From: Terriglobia bacterium
GTDB lineage: Bacteria; Acidobacteriota; Terriglobia; Acidiferrales; UBA7541
Length of the DNA stretch: 64,000 nucleotides
Assembly: GCA_020073585.1 (NCBI GenBank)
Contig: JAIQEV010000008.1
Location: 1-64,000, forward strand
Reading direction: 5' to 3'
How positions within the stretch are numbered: position 1 is the first letter of the stretch; the number at the start of each line of letters is the position of its first letter. Under the pieces are notes generated by a model. The model saw only the letters and a program-made list of their open reading frames with translations. It was not told the DNA's origin and did not search any database. This document shows positions 48,621 through 57,235 of this stretch, one piece after another. The translations under genes were made by a program, and so were the position numbers.

Positions 48621-49424
48621 ATGGCCACGCCCGGAACGGAAGCAGCGGGAAGCAGAAAAATCCTCGCGGGAAAAGCCGCGATCGTCAGCGGGGCGGCGTC
48701 CGGGATCGGGCGGGCTACGGCGCTGTTGCTGGCGCGCGAGGGCGCGGACGTCACCATCGCCGACCGCAACGAAACGCAGGGCGCGGCGGTGGCGCAGGAG
48801 ATCGCCGTCGCGGGCGGGCGCGCCACGTTTGAAAAGACGGACGTGTCGCAGGCGGCGGATTGCCGGCGGGTGGTGGAAGCGACGGCCAGGCGCTGCGGCG
48901 GCTTGCACATCCTGGCCACGTGCGCGGGGATCATCCGGCGCTATTCGGTGGTGGACCTGGCGGAAGAGGATTGGGACGCGATGATGGCGGTCAACGCCAA
49001 GGGGGCGTTCCTGCTGTCGAAGTTTGCGGTGCCGGCCATGGCCCGGAGCGGCGGCGGCGCGATCGTGCACATCGCCTCGGACTGGGGCATCAACGGCGGG
49101 AGGAAGGCCGCGGGGTACTGCGCTTCGAAGGGCGCGGTGGTGCTGCTGACCAAGGCCATGGCCATTGACCACGCGGCGGAAGGTATCCGCGTGAACTGCA
49201 TCTGCCCCGGGGACATCGATACCCCGATGCTGCGCGCGGAATCGCAGCAACTGGGGCAGAGCGACGAAGAGTTCCTGGCGGCGACCTCGAACCGGCCGCT
49301 GGGGCGGATCGGCAAGCCGGAGGAAATTGCCCAGGCGGTGCTGTACCTGGTGAGCGACGCGTCGTCGTTCGTGACCGGGATTGCGCACTTGGTGGATGGC
49401 GGCGCCAACGCCGGGTCCATGTAA
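48621..49424 (+). CDS. short-chain dehydrogenase/reductase
   Basis: A 267-residue Rossmann-fold oxidoreductase. It has the cofactor motif IVSGAASGIGRATALLL near 20, where DRN after beta-2 suggests NAD preference. ATCAGIIRR (variant NNAG) follows, and the catalytic Tyr-Lys is in YCASKGAVVLL near 170. The C-terminus ITGIAHLVDGG-like FVTGIAHLVDGGANA is typical of the FabG-like group. ATG 48621 with GGAG is preferred. It follows kdsC by 104 bases; a role in the envelope pathway is not shown and the substrate is unknown. Confidence 0.88.
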   Translation: MATPGTEAAGSRKILAGKAAIVSGAASGIGRATALLLAREGADVTIADRNETQGAAVAQEIAVAGGRATFEKTDVSQAADCRRVVEATARRCGGLHILATCAGIIRRYSVVDLAEEDWDAMMAVNAKGAFLLSKFAVPAMARSGGGAIVHIASDWGINGGRKAAGYCASKGAVVLLTKAMAIDHAAEGIRVNCICPGDIDTPMLRAESQQLGQSDEEFLAATSNRPLGRIGKPEEIAQAVLYLVSDASSFVTGIAHLVDGGANAGSM

Positions 49425-49462
49425 ACGGATCTTCAGACAACTCACACTCTACAGGACGTGTT

Positions 49463-49475
49463 TATAATTGCGGCG
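49463..49475 (+). promoter_or_regulatory. TATAAT -10 box placed for a leaderless transcript
   Basis: A perfect TATAAT (49463-49468) ends 6 bases before the GTG start of the pseudouridine synthase, so transcription would begin at about the start codon. No ribosome-binding site precedes the GTG. No good -35 is seen at 16-18 bases. Confidence 0.45.
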
Positions 49476-50242
49476 TGGCTTCCCCGCACAAGAAACACGC
49501 GGCACCCGGCGACCGCTCCCGAAAAACCGGCCTGGCGCGGGCGCTTTCCAAGCTGGGGTACTGCTCGCGGGCCCAGGCGGGGGAGCTGATCCGCGCGGGG
49601 CGGGTGCGCCTGAACGGCGCGGTACGCAAGGACCCCGAGACGCCGGTGCGCCTGGGGCGCGACCAGATCGCAGTGGATGGCGCGGCGGTGGGCGCGGCCA
49701 AGAAGCTGTACCTGCTGCTCAATAAGCCGCGGGGCATCGTGACCACGGCTTCCGACGAGCAGGGCCGCGACACGGTGTACTCCTGCCTGCACGGAAATCT
49801 TCCGTGGGTGGCCCCGGTGGGCCGCTTGGACAAGGCCAGCGAAGGCTTGCTGCTGCTGACCAACGATTCGGAGTGGGCGGCGCGGGTTCTGGCGCCGGAA
49901 ACCCATCTGGACAAAACCTACCACGTGCAGATCCGGGGCGTGGCGGATGCGCGCCTGCTGCAGGCGCTGGCAGCCGGAGTGGCCACGGACGACGGCGATT
50001 TTCTGAGCGTGAAGCGCGCCCGCGTCCTGCGCGGCGGCGAGCGCAACACCTGGCTGGAGATCCTGCTCGACGAAGGCAAGAACCGCCAGATCCGCCGAAT
50101 CTTCGAACAACTGGGCATCGCGGTACTGCGGCTGATCCGCGTGGCCATCGGCCCAGTGGTGCTTGGCGGCCTGCCCAAGGGCGCCTTCCGGCCCCTGAGC
50201 GGCAGCGAAAAACAGGCTCTCGACCAAGCCCTGAAGCAATAG
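49475..50242 (+). CDS. RsuA/RluB-family pseudouridine synthase
   Basis: A 255-residue enzyme that isomerises uridine in rRNA. An N-terminal S4 RNA-binding domain (ALSKLGYCSRAQAGELIRAGRVRLNG, about 23-70) precedes the catalytic domain. The catalytic aspartate is in APVGRLDKASEGLLLLTND near 112, with DKTYHVQIRG and LDEGKNRQIRRIFEQLG following. The start is GTG 49475. Whether it is RluB-, RluE- or RluF-like cannot be decided. The mRNA may be leaderless. Confidence 0.92.
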   Translation: MASPHKKHAAPGDRSRKTGLARALSKLGYCSRAQAGELIRAGRVRLNGAVRKDPETPVRLGRDQIAVDGAAVGAAKKLYLLLNKPRGIVTTASDEQGRDTVYSCLHGNLPWVAPVGRLDKASEGLLLLTNDSEWAARVLAPETHLDKTYHVQIRGVADARLLQALAAGVATDDGDFLSVKRARVLRGGERNTWLEILLDEGKNRQIRRIFEQLGIAVLRLIRVAIGPVVLGGLPKGAFRPLSGSEKQALDQALKQ

Positions 50243-50389
50243 CAGAAGGTCCCGTCTGGAAAGCCGCCGGCACCTGCTATCCACCTGTGTTTTCAGATAG
50301 CTGCGGCTTACTAGTAGGCGTCAGCGGCGCGCCAAATCGCTGGCCAGGGTTCCCCCGGGCCGATAAACTGGGCGCAAGTTCAGCGAAAT

Positions 50390-50743
50390 GTGAGCAATGC
50401 GATGTCCCCGAGGAGAATCTCCCTGGTGCAGACCAAGAGGCCGCGTGCGCGCCGCTATTCCTTCGTCACCGCCATCGAAATCACCGATGTGCTGACGGAC
50501 GCCCAGTGGATGGAACAGACCAGGAACCTGAGCCTTTTCGGGTGCCATGTAAACACGCCGAAGCCCCTGAAGGTGGGCACCAAGGTGCGCATCCGCATCG
50601 CGCACAACAGCACCGTCTTCTCCGCGCTGGGACGGGTGGCGAACGTGCGGCCCAATGCGCGCATGGGGATCGTCTTCACGGAGATCGAAGCCCACGACCA
50701 GACCATCCTGGAAAATTGGCTCGAAGAACTGCGCGAGCGCTGA
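50390..50743 (+). CDS. PilZ-domain protein
   Basis: A 117-residue protein fitting a single PilZ domain: RPRARRYSFVTAIEITDV, then TRNLSLFGCHVNTPKPLKVGTKVRIRI and GRVANVRPNARMGIVFTEI. PilZ domains bind cyclic-di-GMP through an RxxxR motif and a later (D/N)xSxxG. Here RARRY and NLSLFGC are near-matches, with serine retained. It may respond to c-di-GMP and influence pili or surface behaviour. Start is GTG 50390 or ATG 50402. Confidence 0.82.
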   Translation: MSNAMSPRRISLVQTKRPRARRYSFVTAIEITDVLTDAQWMEQTRNLSLFGCHVNTPKPLKVGTKVRIRIAHNSTVFSALGRVANVRPNARMGIVFTEIEAHDQTILENWLEELRER

Positions 50744-50856
50744 AACACCCGCCGCCGCAGCCGTCCGCGCCGCGCTCTCACGCCATCGCCTCTGCGCTCA
50801 CCGCGGACCATGCTTTCAAAATGCTTTAATTTCCGGCAAACGTCCGGTACCCTGTT

Positions 50857-50898
50857 CACCGCTTTGCGGTCACACAGGACGTTGTCCGCTTCGCGGTC
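50857..50898. repeat. two degenerate GACCGC-type palindromes 27 bases apart
   Basis: CACCGCTTTGCGGTC (50857-50871) and GTCCGCTTCGCGGTC (50884-50898) each differ at one or two bases from the window-wide palindrome read on the minus strand. Their starts are exactly 27 bases apart, as in the array at 17012. They lie just upstream of the Tat-exported protein gene. Confidence 0.75.
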
Positions 50899-50918
50899 GC
50901 GCATATCGAGGAGAAGCT

Positions 50919-51467
50919 ATGGACCCACTCACCACGCTGCATCGCCGGGAGTTCCTCAAGACCTCGACCGGCCTGCTGACGGGTCTGGTGGCCGCGGGCA
51001 GTTCGCTGGCGCTGCTCGCGCCGGGACGCGCGTGGGCCGTGGATCTGACGGCCCTCAGCAGCGCCGAGGCCGCCACGCTGCTGGTGGTGGCCCGCACCAT
51101 CGCGCCGCACGACAAGCTGGATGACGCCGCCTACGCGCTGGTCATCCAGGCGGTGGACGGCGATGCGAGCAAGGACGACAAGACGCGCCAGATGATCCGC
51201 GAGGGCGTCGCCAGCCTGGGAGCCGGTTTCCCCGGCAGTCCGGAGAGCGAGCGGGTGGAAGCGCTGAAGAAGATGGAAGCCTCCGGATTTTTCCAAAGCA
51301 TGCGCCTGAAGACGCTGCAGGTTCTCTACTCCAACCCCATCGCCTACGCCTATTTTGGCTACGAGGGCGAAGCATTCTCGAAGGGCGGCTATCTCTTCCG
51401 CGGATTCAATGATCTGCGCTGGTTGCCGGAAGTGCCGCTGGCGGACAGCGGCGCCCTGCCGGCTTAG
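50919..51467 (+). CDS. Tat-exported small subunit-like protein (gluconate 2-dehydrogenase subunit 3 type)
   Basis: A 182-residue protein with a twin-arginine signal, HRREFLKTSTGLLTGLVAAG, and a body matching the subunit-3 style: LSSAEAATLLVVARTIAPHDKLDDAAYALVI and MRLKTLQVLYSNPIAYAYFGYEGEAF. Such subunits accompany GMC-type membrane dehydrogenases and may carry the large subunit through the Tat system. ATG 50919 has a GAGGAG site. The GMC gene follows by 23 bases. No cytochrome c subunit is encoded here. Confidence 0.85.
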   Translation: MDPLTTLHRREFLKTSTGLLTGLVAAGSSLALLAPGRAWAVDLTALSSAEAATLLVVARTIAPHDKLDDAAYALVIQAVDGDASKDDKTRQMIREGVASLGAGFPGSPESERVEALKKMEASGFFQSMRLKTLQVLYSNPIAYAYFGYEGEAFSKGGYLFRGFNDLRWLPEVPLADSGALPA

Positions 51468-51490
51468 CGGACGAGGAGTGGAGAATCGCG

Positions 51491-53059
51491 ATGGCGCGCA
51501 TAGATCTGCATGACGAAGGTGCGGTGGTAATCATCGGCTCGGGCGCCGGCGGCGGCACGCTGGCCCACGAACTGACCCGCCGGGGCATCCCGGTCGTGCT
51601 GCTGGAGGCCGGCAAGCGGCAGTCCACGGCCACGTTTTCGCAGGTCCCGGGAGAAGCCTTCCAGCAATTGACGTGGCTGGATACCAGGACGCAAAGCGGC
51701 AGTTGGGGCGTGGCCCGCGACTTTCCGGGATTGCCCTCCTGGCACTGCAAGACCGCCGGGGGGACGACGGTGCACTGGACGGCGTCCACGCCGCGGCTGG
51801 AACCTTGGGAGCTGCGGGCCAAGAGCACCTATGGCCACGTTCCCGGCACCTCGCTGATCGACTGGCCGATCTCCTATCCGGAACTGAAGAATTATTACCT
51901 GCTCGCGGAACGCCGGCTGGGGGTGACGCGGCGCAACGGCGTTCCGGGCTTGCCGGCCTCCAACAATTTCAAAGTGATGTATGCGGGCGCGAAAAAGCTC
52001 GGCTACAAGCGTGTGCACACCGGCCACATGGCCATCAATTCGCGCTCCCGCGACGGACGCGGCTTCTGCATCCAGCAGGGCTTCTGCGTGCAGGGCTGCA
52101 AGATGGGAGCGAAGTGGAGCACGCTGTACACGGAGATCCCCAGCGCCGAAGCGACCGGCAAGCTGGATCTGCGGATTGAGTGCCGGGCCATGCGTATTGA
52201 GCACGGGGCCAACGGCCGCGTCAACGCGGTGGTCTACCGGGATAGTCAGGGCCAGGAGCAGCGGCAGAAGGCGCGCCTGGTGTGCGTGGCCGGCAATGGC
52301 ATCGAGACGCCGCGCCTGCTGCTGCTCTCGGAATCCGCAAAGTTCCCCCAGGGTCTCGCGAATTCCTCGGACCAGGTGGGGCGGAACTACTGTCACCAGA
52401 TCGTCGGCTATGTATGGGGCATCTTTGACCAGCCCGTCTATTCCTGGCGGGGAGCGACGGTGGCAGGCGTAGTGGAAGACGAAGTGTTCAACGACCCGAA
52501 GCGCGGCTTCGTGGGCGGGTACCGCATCGAACTGGTCGCGCTCGATCTGCCAACGATGCCGCAGGTGGGCCTACCGTACGGGTGGGGCCGGGACTTCGCG
52601 TCCATCATGGAAGAGTACCGGAATATCGCCGGCCTGCTGATCAATGGCGAGGATATGCCGCGCGCGGAGAACCGCATCACGCTGAACCCCGAGGTCAAGG
52701 ACGCTTTCGGCCTGCCGGCGGCGAATGTCCACGTGGACGAGCATCCCAACGACCAAGCCTTGCGCAAACACGCGCAGGGGCAAATGTCCAAGATGTACGC
52801 GGCCCTCGGCGCGAAACGCATCTTCCCCGGCCCGAGTCTTCCGGCGACCCATAACACATGCTCGGCGCGCATGAGCGCCGAGCCGCGGGACGGGGTAACC
52901 AACGGCTGGGGACAGACCCACGATATCCCGAATCTATTTATATCCGACGGCAGCATGATGAGCACGCCAGGCTCCGCGAATCCGACGCTAACCATCGTGG
53001 CCTTGGTGCTGCGGCAGGCGGAGTACATCAGCCGACAAATGGCCGCGGGCAAGATCTGA
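51491..53059 (+). CDS. GMC-family FAD dehydrogenase, large subunit
   Basis: A 522-residue flavoprotein with FAD motif VIIGSGAGGGTLAHEL near 12, TAGGTTVHWTASTPR near 85, CVQGCKMGAKWS near 200 and the C-terminal catalytic block ATHNTCSARMS near 455 followed by LFISDGSMMSTPGSANPTLTIVAL. This is the gluconate/sorbitol/alcohol dehydrogenase group. With the Tat-exported small subunit it probably oxidises a sugar or alcohol in the periplasm; the electron acceptor is not encoded nearby. It has no signal peptide, consistent with piggy-back export. Confidence 0.92.
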   Translation: MARIDLHDEGAVVIIGSGAGGGTLAHELTRRGIPVVLLEAGKRQSTATFSQVPGEAFQQLTWLDTRTQSGSWGVARDFPGLPSWHCKTAGGTTVHWTASTPRLEPWELRAKSTYGHVPGTSLIDWPISYPELKNYYLLAERRLGVTRRNGVPGLPASNNFKVMYAGAKKLGYKRVHTGHMAINSRSRDGRGFCIQQGFCVQGCKMGAKWSTLYTEIPSAEATGKLDLRIECRAMRIEHGANGRVNAVVYRDSQGQEQRQKARLVCVAGNGIETPRLLLLSESAKFPQGLANSSDQVGRNYCHQIVGYVWGIFDQPVYSWRGATVAGVVEDEVFNDPKRGFVGGYRIELVALDLPTMPQVGLPYGWGRDFASIMEEYRNIAGLLINGEDMPRAENRITLNPEVKDAFGLPAANVHVDEHPNDQALRKHAQGQMSKMYAALGAKRIFPGPSLPATHNTCSARMSAEPRDGVTNGWGQTHDIPNLFISDGSMMSTPGSANPTLTIVALVLRQAEYISRQMAAGKI

Positions 53060-53063
53060 ACAA

Positions 53064-54368
53064 TCAGTCGCCGGAGACCCGCTTGAAACGGCGCGCCTTG
53101 GACTCATAGCGGGGCAGGCTGCCTTCGGCGACCCTTTCCACGTGGATGCGGATATTGAACTGCGTGCGAAAGGCGTCGGCCACGCCCTGCGCGGGATCTC
53201 CCGCCGATCCCTCCGCGGCCTCGATCTTGAAGTACAAATCGTCCATTCCGGCCAGGCGGCGGATTTCCACTTCGTATTCGAGGACCGCGGGCAGGCTGCG
53301 GATCAGATTGTCTATGGCGCTGGGATAGAGATTCACTCCGCGCACGATCAGCATATCGTCCGCCCGGCCGATCACACCCCCCTGAATGTGCGCCAGGGTG
53401 CGTCCGCAGGCGCACGGGGCCGTCCCCATCTCCACAAGATCGCCCGTGCGATAGCGCAGGACGGGCATTCCGGCGCGCCCCAGTGTGCTGACCACCAGCT
53501 CGCCGCGCTCCCCTTCCTGGGCGGGACGCCCGGTGGCTGGCTCGATGATCTCGAAGAGAAACTCGGTTTCGTTCAGATGAATGGCCCCGTTGCGGGCCTC
53601 GCAGGCAAAGCCCCAGGCGCCGACTTCGGTTGCTCCCGCATGGTCATAGCAGGCCGCGCCCCAGCCCTCCTCGATCACGCGCTGGACGTTGGGCACGCTC
53701 GCGCCCGGCTCCCCCGCATGGATGGTGATGCGCACCGCGGAAGCGCGCAGATCGAGCGCGTTCCGCCGAGCGACTTCGAGCAGGTGCAGGGCATACGTCG
53801 GCGTGCAGAGCAGGACGGTACAGTTGTTGTCGAGGATGGCCCGCAATCGCTGCTCCGAACTGAGACCCCCGCCGGAAATGGCCAGGGCCCCCATGCCTCG
53901 CGCGCCTTCGATGGCCGCCCAATGACTGACGTAGGGCCCAAAGGAATAGGCGCAATAGACGATGTCGTCTTCGGTTACGCCCGCGCCGCGATAGACATAT
54001 CCCCAGCAGCGCAGCCAGGTCTCCCAGCTCTCCGGCGTATCGAGCCACTTGAGCGGACGGCCGGTGGTGCCCGAAGTCTGGTGCAGATAGCGATAGCGCG
54101 ACAGCGGATAACTCAGCAGACGCCCGAAAGGCGGATGCGCCGCCTGTTCGGCCACCAACTCACTCTTGGTCGTAAACGGCAGCCTCTGCAGATCCCCGGC
54201 ACACTGCACGTCTTTCCGCTGCATCCCCGCGGCGCGGAATTTTTCCGCGTAAAATCCGTTCCCTTCCATCTCCTGCAGCAGGAGCCGCAGCTTCTCGTTC
54301 TGCAGCTCCCGGAGCCGGCTGCGCTCCAGGGTTTCCAGCCCGCGATCGTAGTAGTGGAAGGGTTTCAT
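53064..54368 (-). CDS. PaaK-like AMP-forming acyl-CoA ligase
   Basis: A 434-residue phenylacetate-CoA ligase-type enzyme. It has the phosphate loop QTSGTTGRPLKWLDT near 95, YDHAGATEVGAWGF near 240, YRTGDLVEM near 315 and the hinge GRADDMLIVRGVNLYPSAI near 345. The family converts aromatic acids to CoA thioesters with ATP. It converges on the GMC gene with a 4-base gap and is followed upstream by the PanE-like gene. An aromatic or aryl substrate is inferred. Confidence 0.9.
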   Translation of the reverse strand: MKPFHYYDRGLETLERSRLRELQNEKLRLLLQEMEGNGFYAEKFRAAGMQRKDVQCAGDLQRLPFTTKSELVAEQAAHPPFGRLLSYPLSRYRYLHQTSGTTGRPLKWLDTPESWETWLRCWGYVYRGAGVTEDDIVYCAYSFGPYVSHWAAIEGARGMGALAISGGGLSSEQRLRAILDNNCTVLLCTPTYALHLLEVARRNALDLRASAVRITIHAGEPGASVPNVQRVIEEGWGAACYDHAGATEVGAWGFACEARNGAIHLNETEFLFEIIEPATGRPAQEGERGELVVSTLGRAGMPVLRYRTGDLVEMGTAPCACGRTLAHIQGGVIGRADDMLIVRGVNLYPSAIDNLIRSLPAVLEYEVEIRRLAGMDDLYFKIEAAEGSAGDPAQGVADAFRTQFNIRIHVERVAEGSLPRYESKARRFKRVSGD

Positions 54369-54396
54369 CGGCCCGCCCGTCCGAAGTTCATCCCGC

Positions 54397-55326
54397 TCAT
54401 GACGGATCCTCCCAGGAGTGCTCCAGCCCCTTCACCAGTTGCCAGATCGCGCGATTCAGCGGCACCGGAACGCCCAGCTTTTCACCCCAGTCCGCGATGG
54501 CCCCATTCACGAAGTCCACTTCGGTCGGCCGTCTGTCCAGGATGTCCAATAACATGCTTACTTTTCTTTTTCCCGGCGCTCTTGCCCCTTCCGCGATCAT
54601 TTGCCGGGCGTCCCCATGCAAGGCGATGCCCAGCGTCCGCGCCACGGACTCTCCTTCGAGGAGCAGGGCCTCGTACAGCGCGGCGGTGGGCGCAAAACGC
54701 GTTGCCGCCCCATGGTGCAGGCGCGTGAGCGCCCCGGCCGGATTGACGGCCGCATTGAAAATCAATTTCGTCCACTGCGCGCCACGCGCATCGTGGAGGG
54801 GGACGACGCGCAGCCCCGAGCGATTCATGAGCTCCGCGAGCTGCGCCACGCGGGCATAGGGCGTGCCCGCGGGCTCGAAGGGGCCGATCCACAGGTCGCT
54901 GTAGAATTCCAATTCCGCGTGGCCGGGCCCGATGAGGTGCGCCGCCATGGTCGTCGCGCCGCGGATCACCTGGCTCACGTGCCCGGCGATGATCTCTTCA
55001 TTGCCCAGACCGTTCTGCACCGAACAGACCGCGCCGGAAGCCCCGAAAATGTGGGCGGTCTGCTCGATCGCCGCGCGGGTATGCAAACTCTTGGTGGCCA
55101 GGATGCCGAAATCACAAAGGGGAATCTCGCGCGGCTGCGACGTGGCATGGAGCCTGGCGGTGAATTCGATTGCGCCGCTGATCCGCAGTCCGCGCTCGCG
55201 CAGCGCGCGGACATGGTCCGCCGAGGTGTCGTAGGCATGGACCTCCACATCATCGAGGCGCGCAAGGTGCGCCCCGATAACGCTGCCAATCGCGCCACAG
55301 CCTACAATGCAGACCTTCACAGCCAT
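54397..55326 (-). CDS. ketopantoate reductase-family protein (PanE/ApbA-like)
   Basis: A 309-residue NADPH-dependent reductase. It starts MAVKVCIVGCGAIGSVIGAHLA (GxGxxG), with LATKSLHTRAAIEQ near 95 where the catalytic-site Lys is expected, VQNGLGNEE near 120 and the C-terminal WTKLIFNAAVNPAGALTRL near 190. True PanE makes pantoate, but its place beside a CoA ligase and a ThDP decarboxylase suggests a catabolic 2-ketoacid/2-hydroxyacid role instead. It is 28 bases upstream of the CoA ligase gene. Confidence 0.87.
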   Translation of the reverse strand: MAVKVCIVGCGAIGSVIGAHLARLDDVEVHAYDTSADHVRALRERGLRISGAIEFTARLHATSQPREIPLCDFGILATKSLHTRAAIEQTAHIFGASGAVCSVQNGLGNEEIIAGHVSQVIRGATTMAAHLIGPGHAELEFYSDLWIGPFEPAGTPYARVAQLAELMNRSGLRVVPLHDARGAQWTKLIFNAAVNPAGALTRLHHGAATRFAPTAALYEALLLEGESVARTLGIALHGDARQMIAEGARAPGKRKVSMLLDILDRRPTEVDFVNGAIADWGEKLGVPVPLNRAIWQLVKGLEHSWEDPS

Positions 55327-55508
55327 AGCCGTTCCGTCAGATCCTTACGCTGGGGATCGCCCGCAATTCCCTTCCCGCAGACTTCGATCGCGCACTCGGC
55401 CCAGAGAGGGGGAGACGATACCATCGCTCGGAAGCGAGATTCAACCACGCGATGAAGACGCGCCGCCGCTCGGCCGCGGCTCTTCCCCACCGCTTTGGGG
55501 AAAAATGG

Positions 55509-55535
55509 TATAACTTCCGCACCTCGCGACGCGAG
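55509..55535 (+). promoter_or_regulatory. extended -10 promoter and palindromic operator
   Basis: TGGTATAAC (55506-55514) is an extended -10. Nine bases on, CTCGCG-A-CGCGAG (55523-55535) is a perfect 13-base palindrome at the expected transcription start, well placed for a repressor. It lies between the divergent PanE-like and decarboxylase-like genes. Confidence 0.45.
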
Positions 55536-55559
55536 ATTCCGCACATCCGGAGCCTAACG

Positions 55560-57179
55560 GTGAGCACGGTACGAGAAGCCACATATCAGGTATTGCGCGA
55601 CGCAGGGATGACCACCATCTTCGGCAACCCCGGCTCGACCGAAATTCCTTTTCTGCGCGACATGCCCGCGGATTTCCGCTACGTCCTGGGGCTGCATGAG
55701 CGCTGCGCCGCCGGCATGGGGCTGGGCTACGCCCTGGCCCGGGGCCAAGCGGCGTTCGTGAACCTGCATTCGATCGCCAGCGCCGGCAACGGACTCTCCG
55801 CGCTGATTGATGCCTACTACTGCCACGCGCCGCTGGTCGTCACCACCGGGCAGCAGGATCGCAGGCAAATCCTGGCCGAACCTTTCCTGGTGAGCCGGGC
55901 CGTCGAGGTGGTCAAGCCCTACGTGAAGTGGGCCACCGAGCCGGTGCGCGCCGAGGATGTGCCGGCGGCCATTGCGCGGGGATACTACCTGGCGATGCAG
56001 CCGCCCCGGGGACCGGTATTCATCTCCATCCCCATGGACGACTGGAATCACGAATGCCCGCCAGTGGCGCTCCGCGAAATGAGCCAGACCGTCCTGGCGG
56101 ACCCCGCGGCGCTGGACGCCGTGGTTCACGCGCTCCAGGCCAGCCGCAATCCGGTCCTCGTCGCCGGTGCACAGATTGAGGAGGACGGGGGCTGGCAGGA
56201 CGTCATCGCGCTTGCCGAGCACCTTCAGGCCGATGTGTATCAGGAGCCGATCGCCTCGCGGTGGACCTTCCCGCGGACGCACCCGCTCTTTTGCGGCGGC
56301 CTTTTGCCCGCACAAGGACCGCTGGCGGAGCAATTGGGCGCGTATGACACGGTGGTGGTCCTGGGCGCGCCCATCTTCCTCTATTACGCCTACGTGCCCG
56401 GCAATCCCATCAAGCCCGGAACCCGGCTTTTCCAAATCACCAACTCCCCGCTCGACGCTTCGGCGGCGTTGGCCGGAAGCAGCATCGTGGGAAATCTGGC
56501 CGGCGCAGCGCAATACCTTCGTGCCCACACCCAGCCGAGAAAACGCAGCACCGCCGCCGCGCCGCGCAAGGCGCCCCCAGCGCCCCAGCCCGAATATCCC
56601 ATCACGCCCGGTTATTTGTTCAGCGTTCTGAACCGCATCCTGCCGCGCGATGCGGTCATCTGCGAAGAATGCCCCTCCTCGAAAGGTGATCTGGACCGCT
56701 ATCTGCTAAGGGAGCAACCCGGCTCCTTCTACTCGGTGCGCACCGGCATACTGGGCTTCGGCCTGCCCGCCGCCGTCGGTCTGCAGCTCGCGCATCCGGA
56801 CCGCCGAGTGGTCTGCCCCGTGGGCGACGGTTCCATCCAGTATTCGATCCAGGCGCTGTGGACCGCCGTGCAGTGCAACGCCCCGGTCATCTTCATCGTT
56901 CTGCGCAACGCCGACTATTCCGCCCTGAAATCCTTCTGCGATTTCACGCAAGTGGGCCGCAATGTGCACGGCATGGATTTGCCGGGAATCGACATGGTCA
57001 AGATTGCGCAGGGTTATGGCATGCCGGCGCAGGAAGTGGACCGCCCGGAAGCTCTCGAGGCCGTCCTGAAAGAGGCCTTCGCGTCGCCAGGGCCGCGCCT
57101 GATCAGCGTCAACGTGGCCAAGGCCGGACCCACGTGCATGGGGATGGATCAGTCGGTCAATCCGCCGAACTATCGCTGA
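55560..57179 (+). CDS. mdlC: ThDP-dependent decarboxylase, benzoylformate decarboxylase-like
   Basis: A 539-residue ThDP enzyme. The N-terminal IFGNPGSTEIPFLRDMP and VLGLHERCAAGMGLGYA carry the serine, glutamate and histidine positions of benzoylformate decarboxylase. ASRWTFPRTHPLFCGGL near 240 holds a second active-site histidine. The cofactor motif is CPVGDGSIQYSIQALWTAVQCNAPVIFIVLRN near 420. GTG 55560 with GGAG upstream is chosen over an ATG at 55452 that adds basic nonsense. It probably decarboxylates an aryl or branched 2-keto acid; benzoylformate itself is not proven. Confidence 0.87.
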   Translation: MSTVREATYQVLRDAGMTTIFGNPGSTEIPFLRDMPADFRYVLGLHERCAAGMGLGYALARGQAAFVNLHSIASAGNGLSALIDAYYCHAPLVVTTGQQDRRQILAEPFLVSRAVEVVKPYVKWATEPVRAEDVPAAIARGYYLAMQPPRGPVFISIPMDDWNHECPPVALREMSQTVLADPAALDAVVHALQASRNPVLVAGAQIEEDGGWQDVIALAEHLQADVYQEPIASRWTFPRTHPLFCGGLLPAQGPLAEQLGAYDTVVVLGAPIFLYYAYVPGNPIKPGTRLFQITNSPLDASAALAGSSIVGNLAGAAQYLRAHTQPRKRSTAAAPRKAPPAPQPEYPITPGYLFSVLNRILPRDAVICEECPSSKGDLDRYLLREQPGSFYSVRTGILGFGLPAAVGLQLAHPDRRVVCPVGDGSIQYSIQALWTAVQCNAPVIFIVLRNADYSALKSFCDFTQVGRNVHGMDLPGIDMVKIAQGYGMPAQEVDRPEALEAVLKEAFASPGPRLISVNVAKAGPTCMGMDQSVNPPNYR

Positions 57180-57235
57180 AAGCCGGCACGCCGCGCGCAC
57201 GCAGCCGTTCCGCGAAAATTTCCTAAAGGGGAGCC

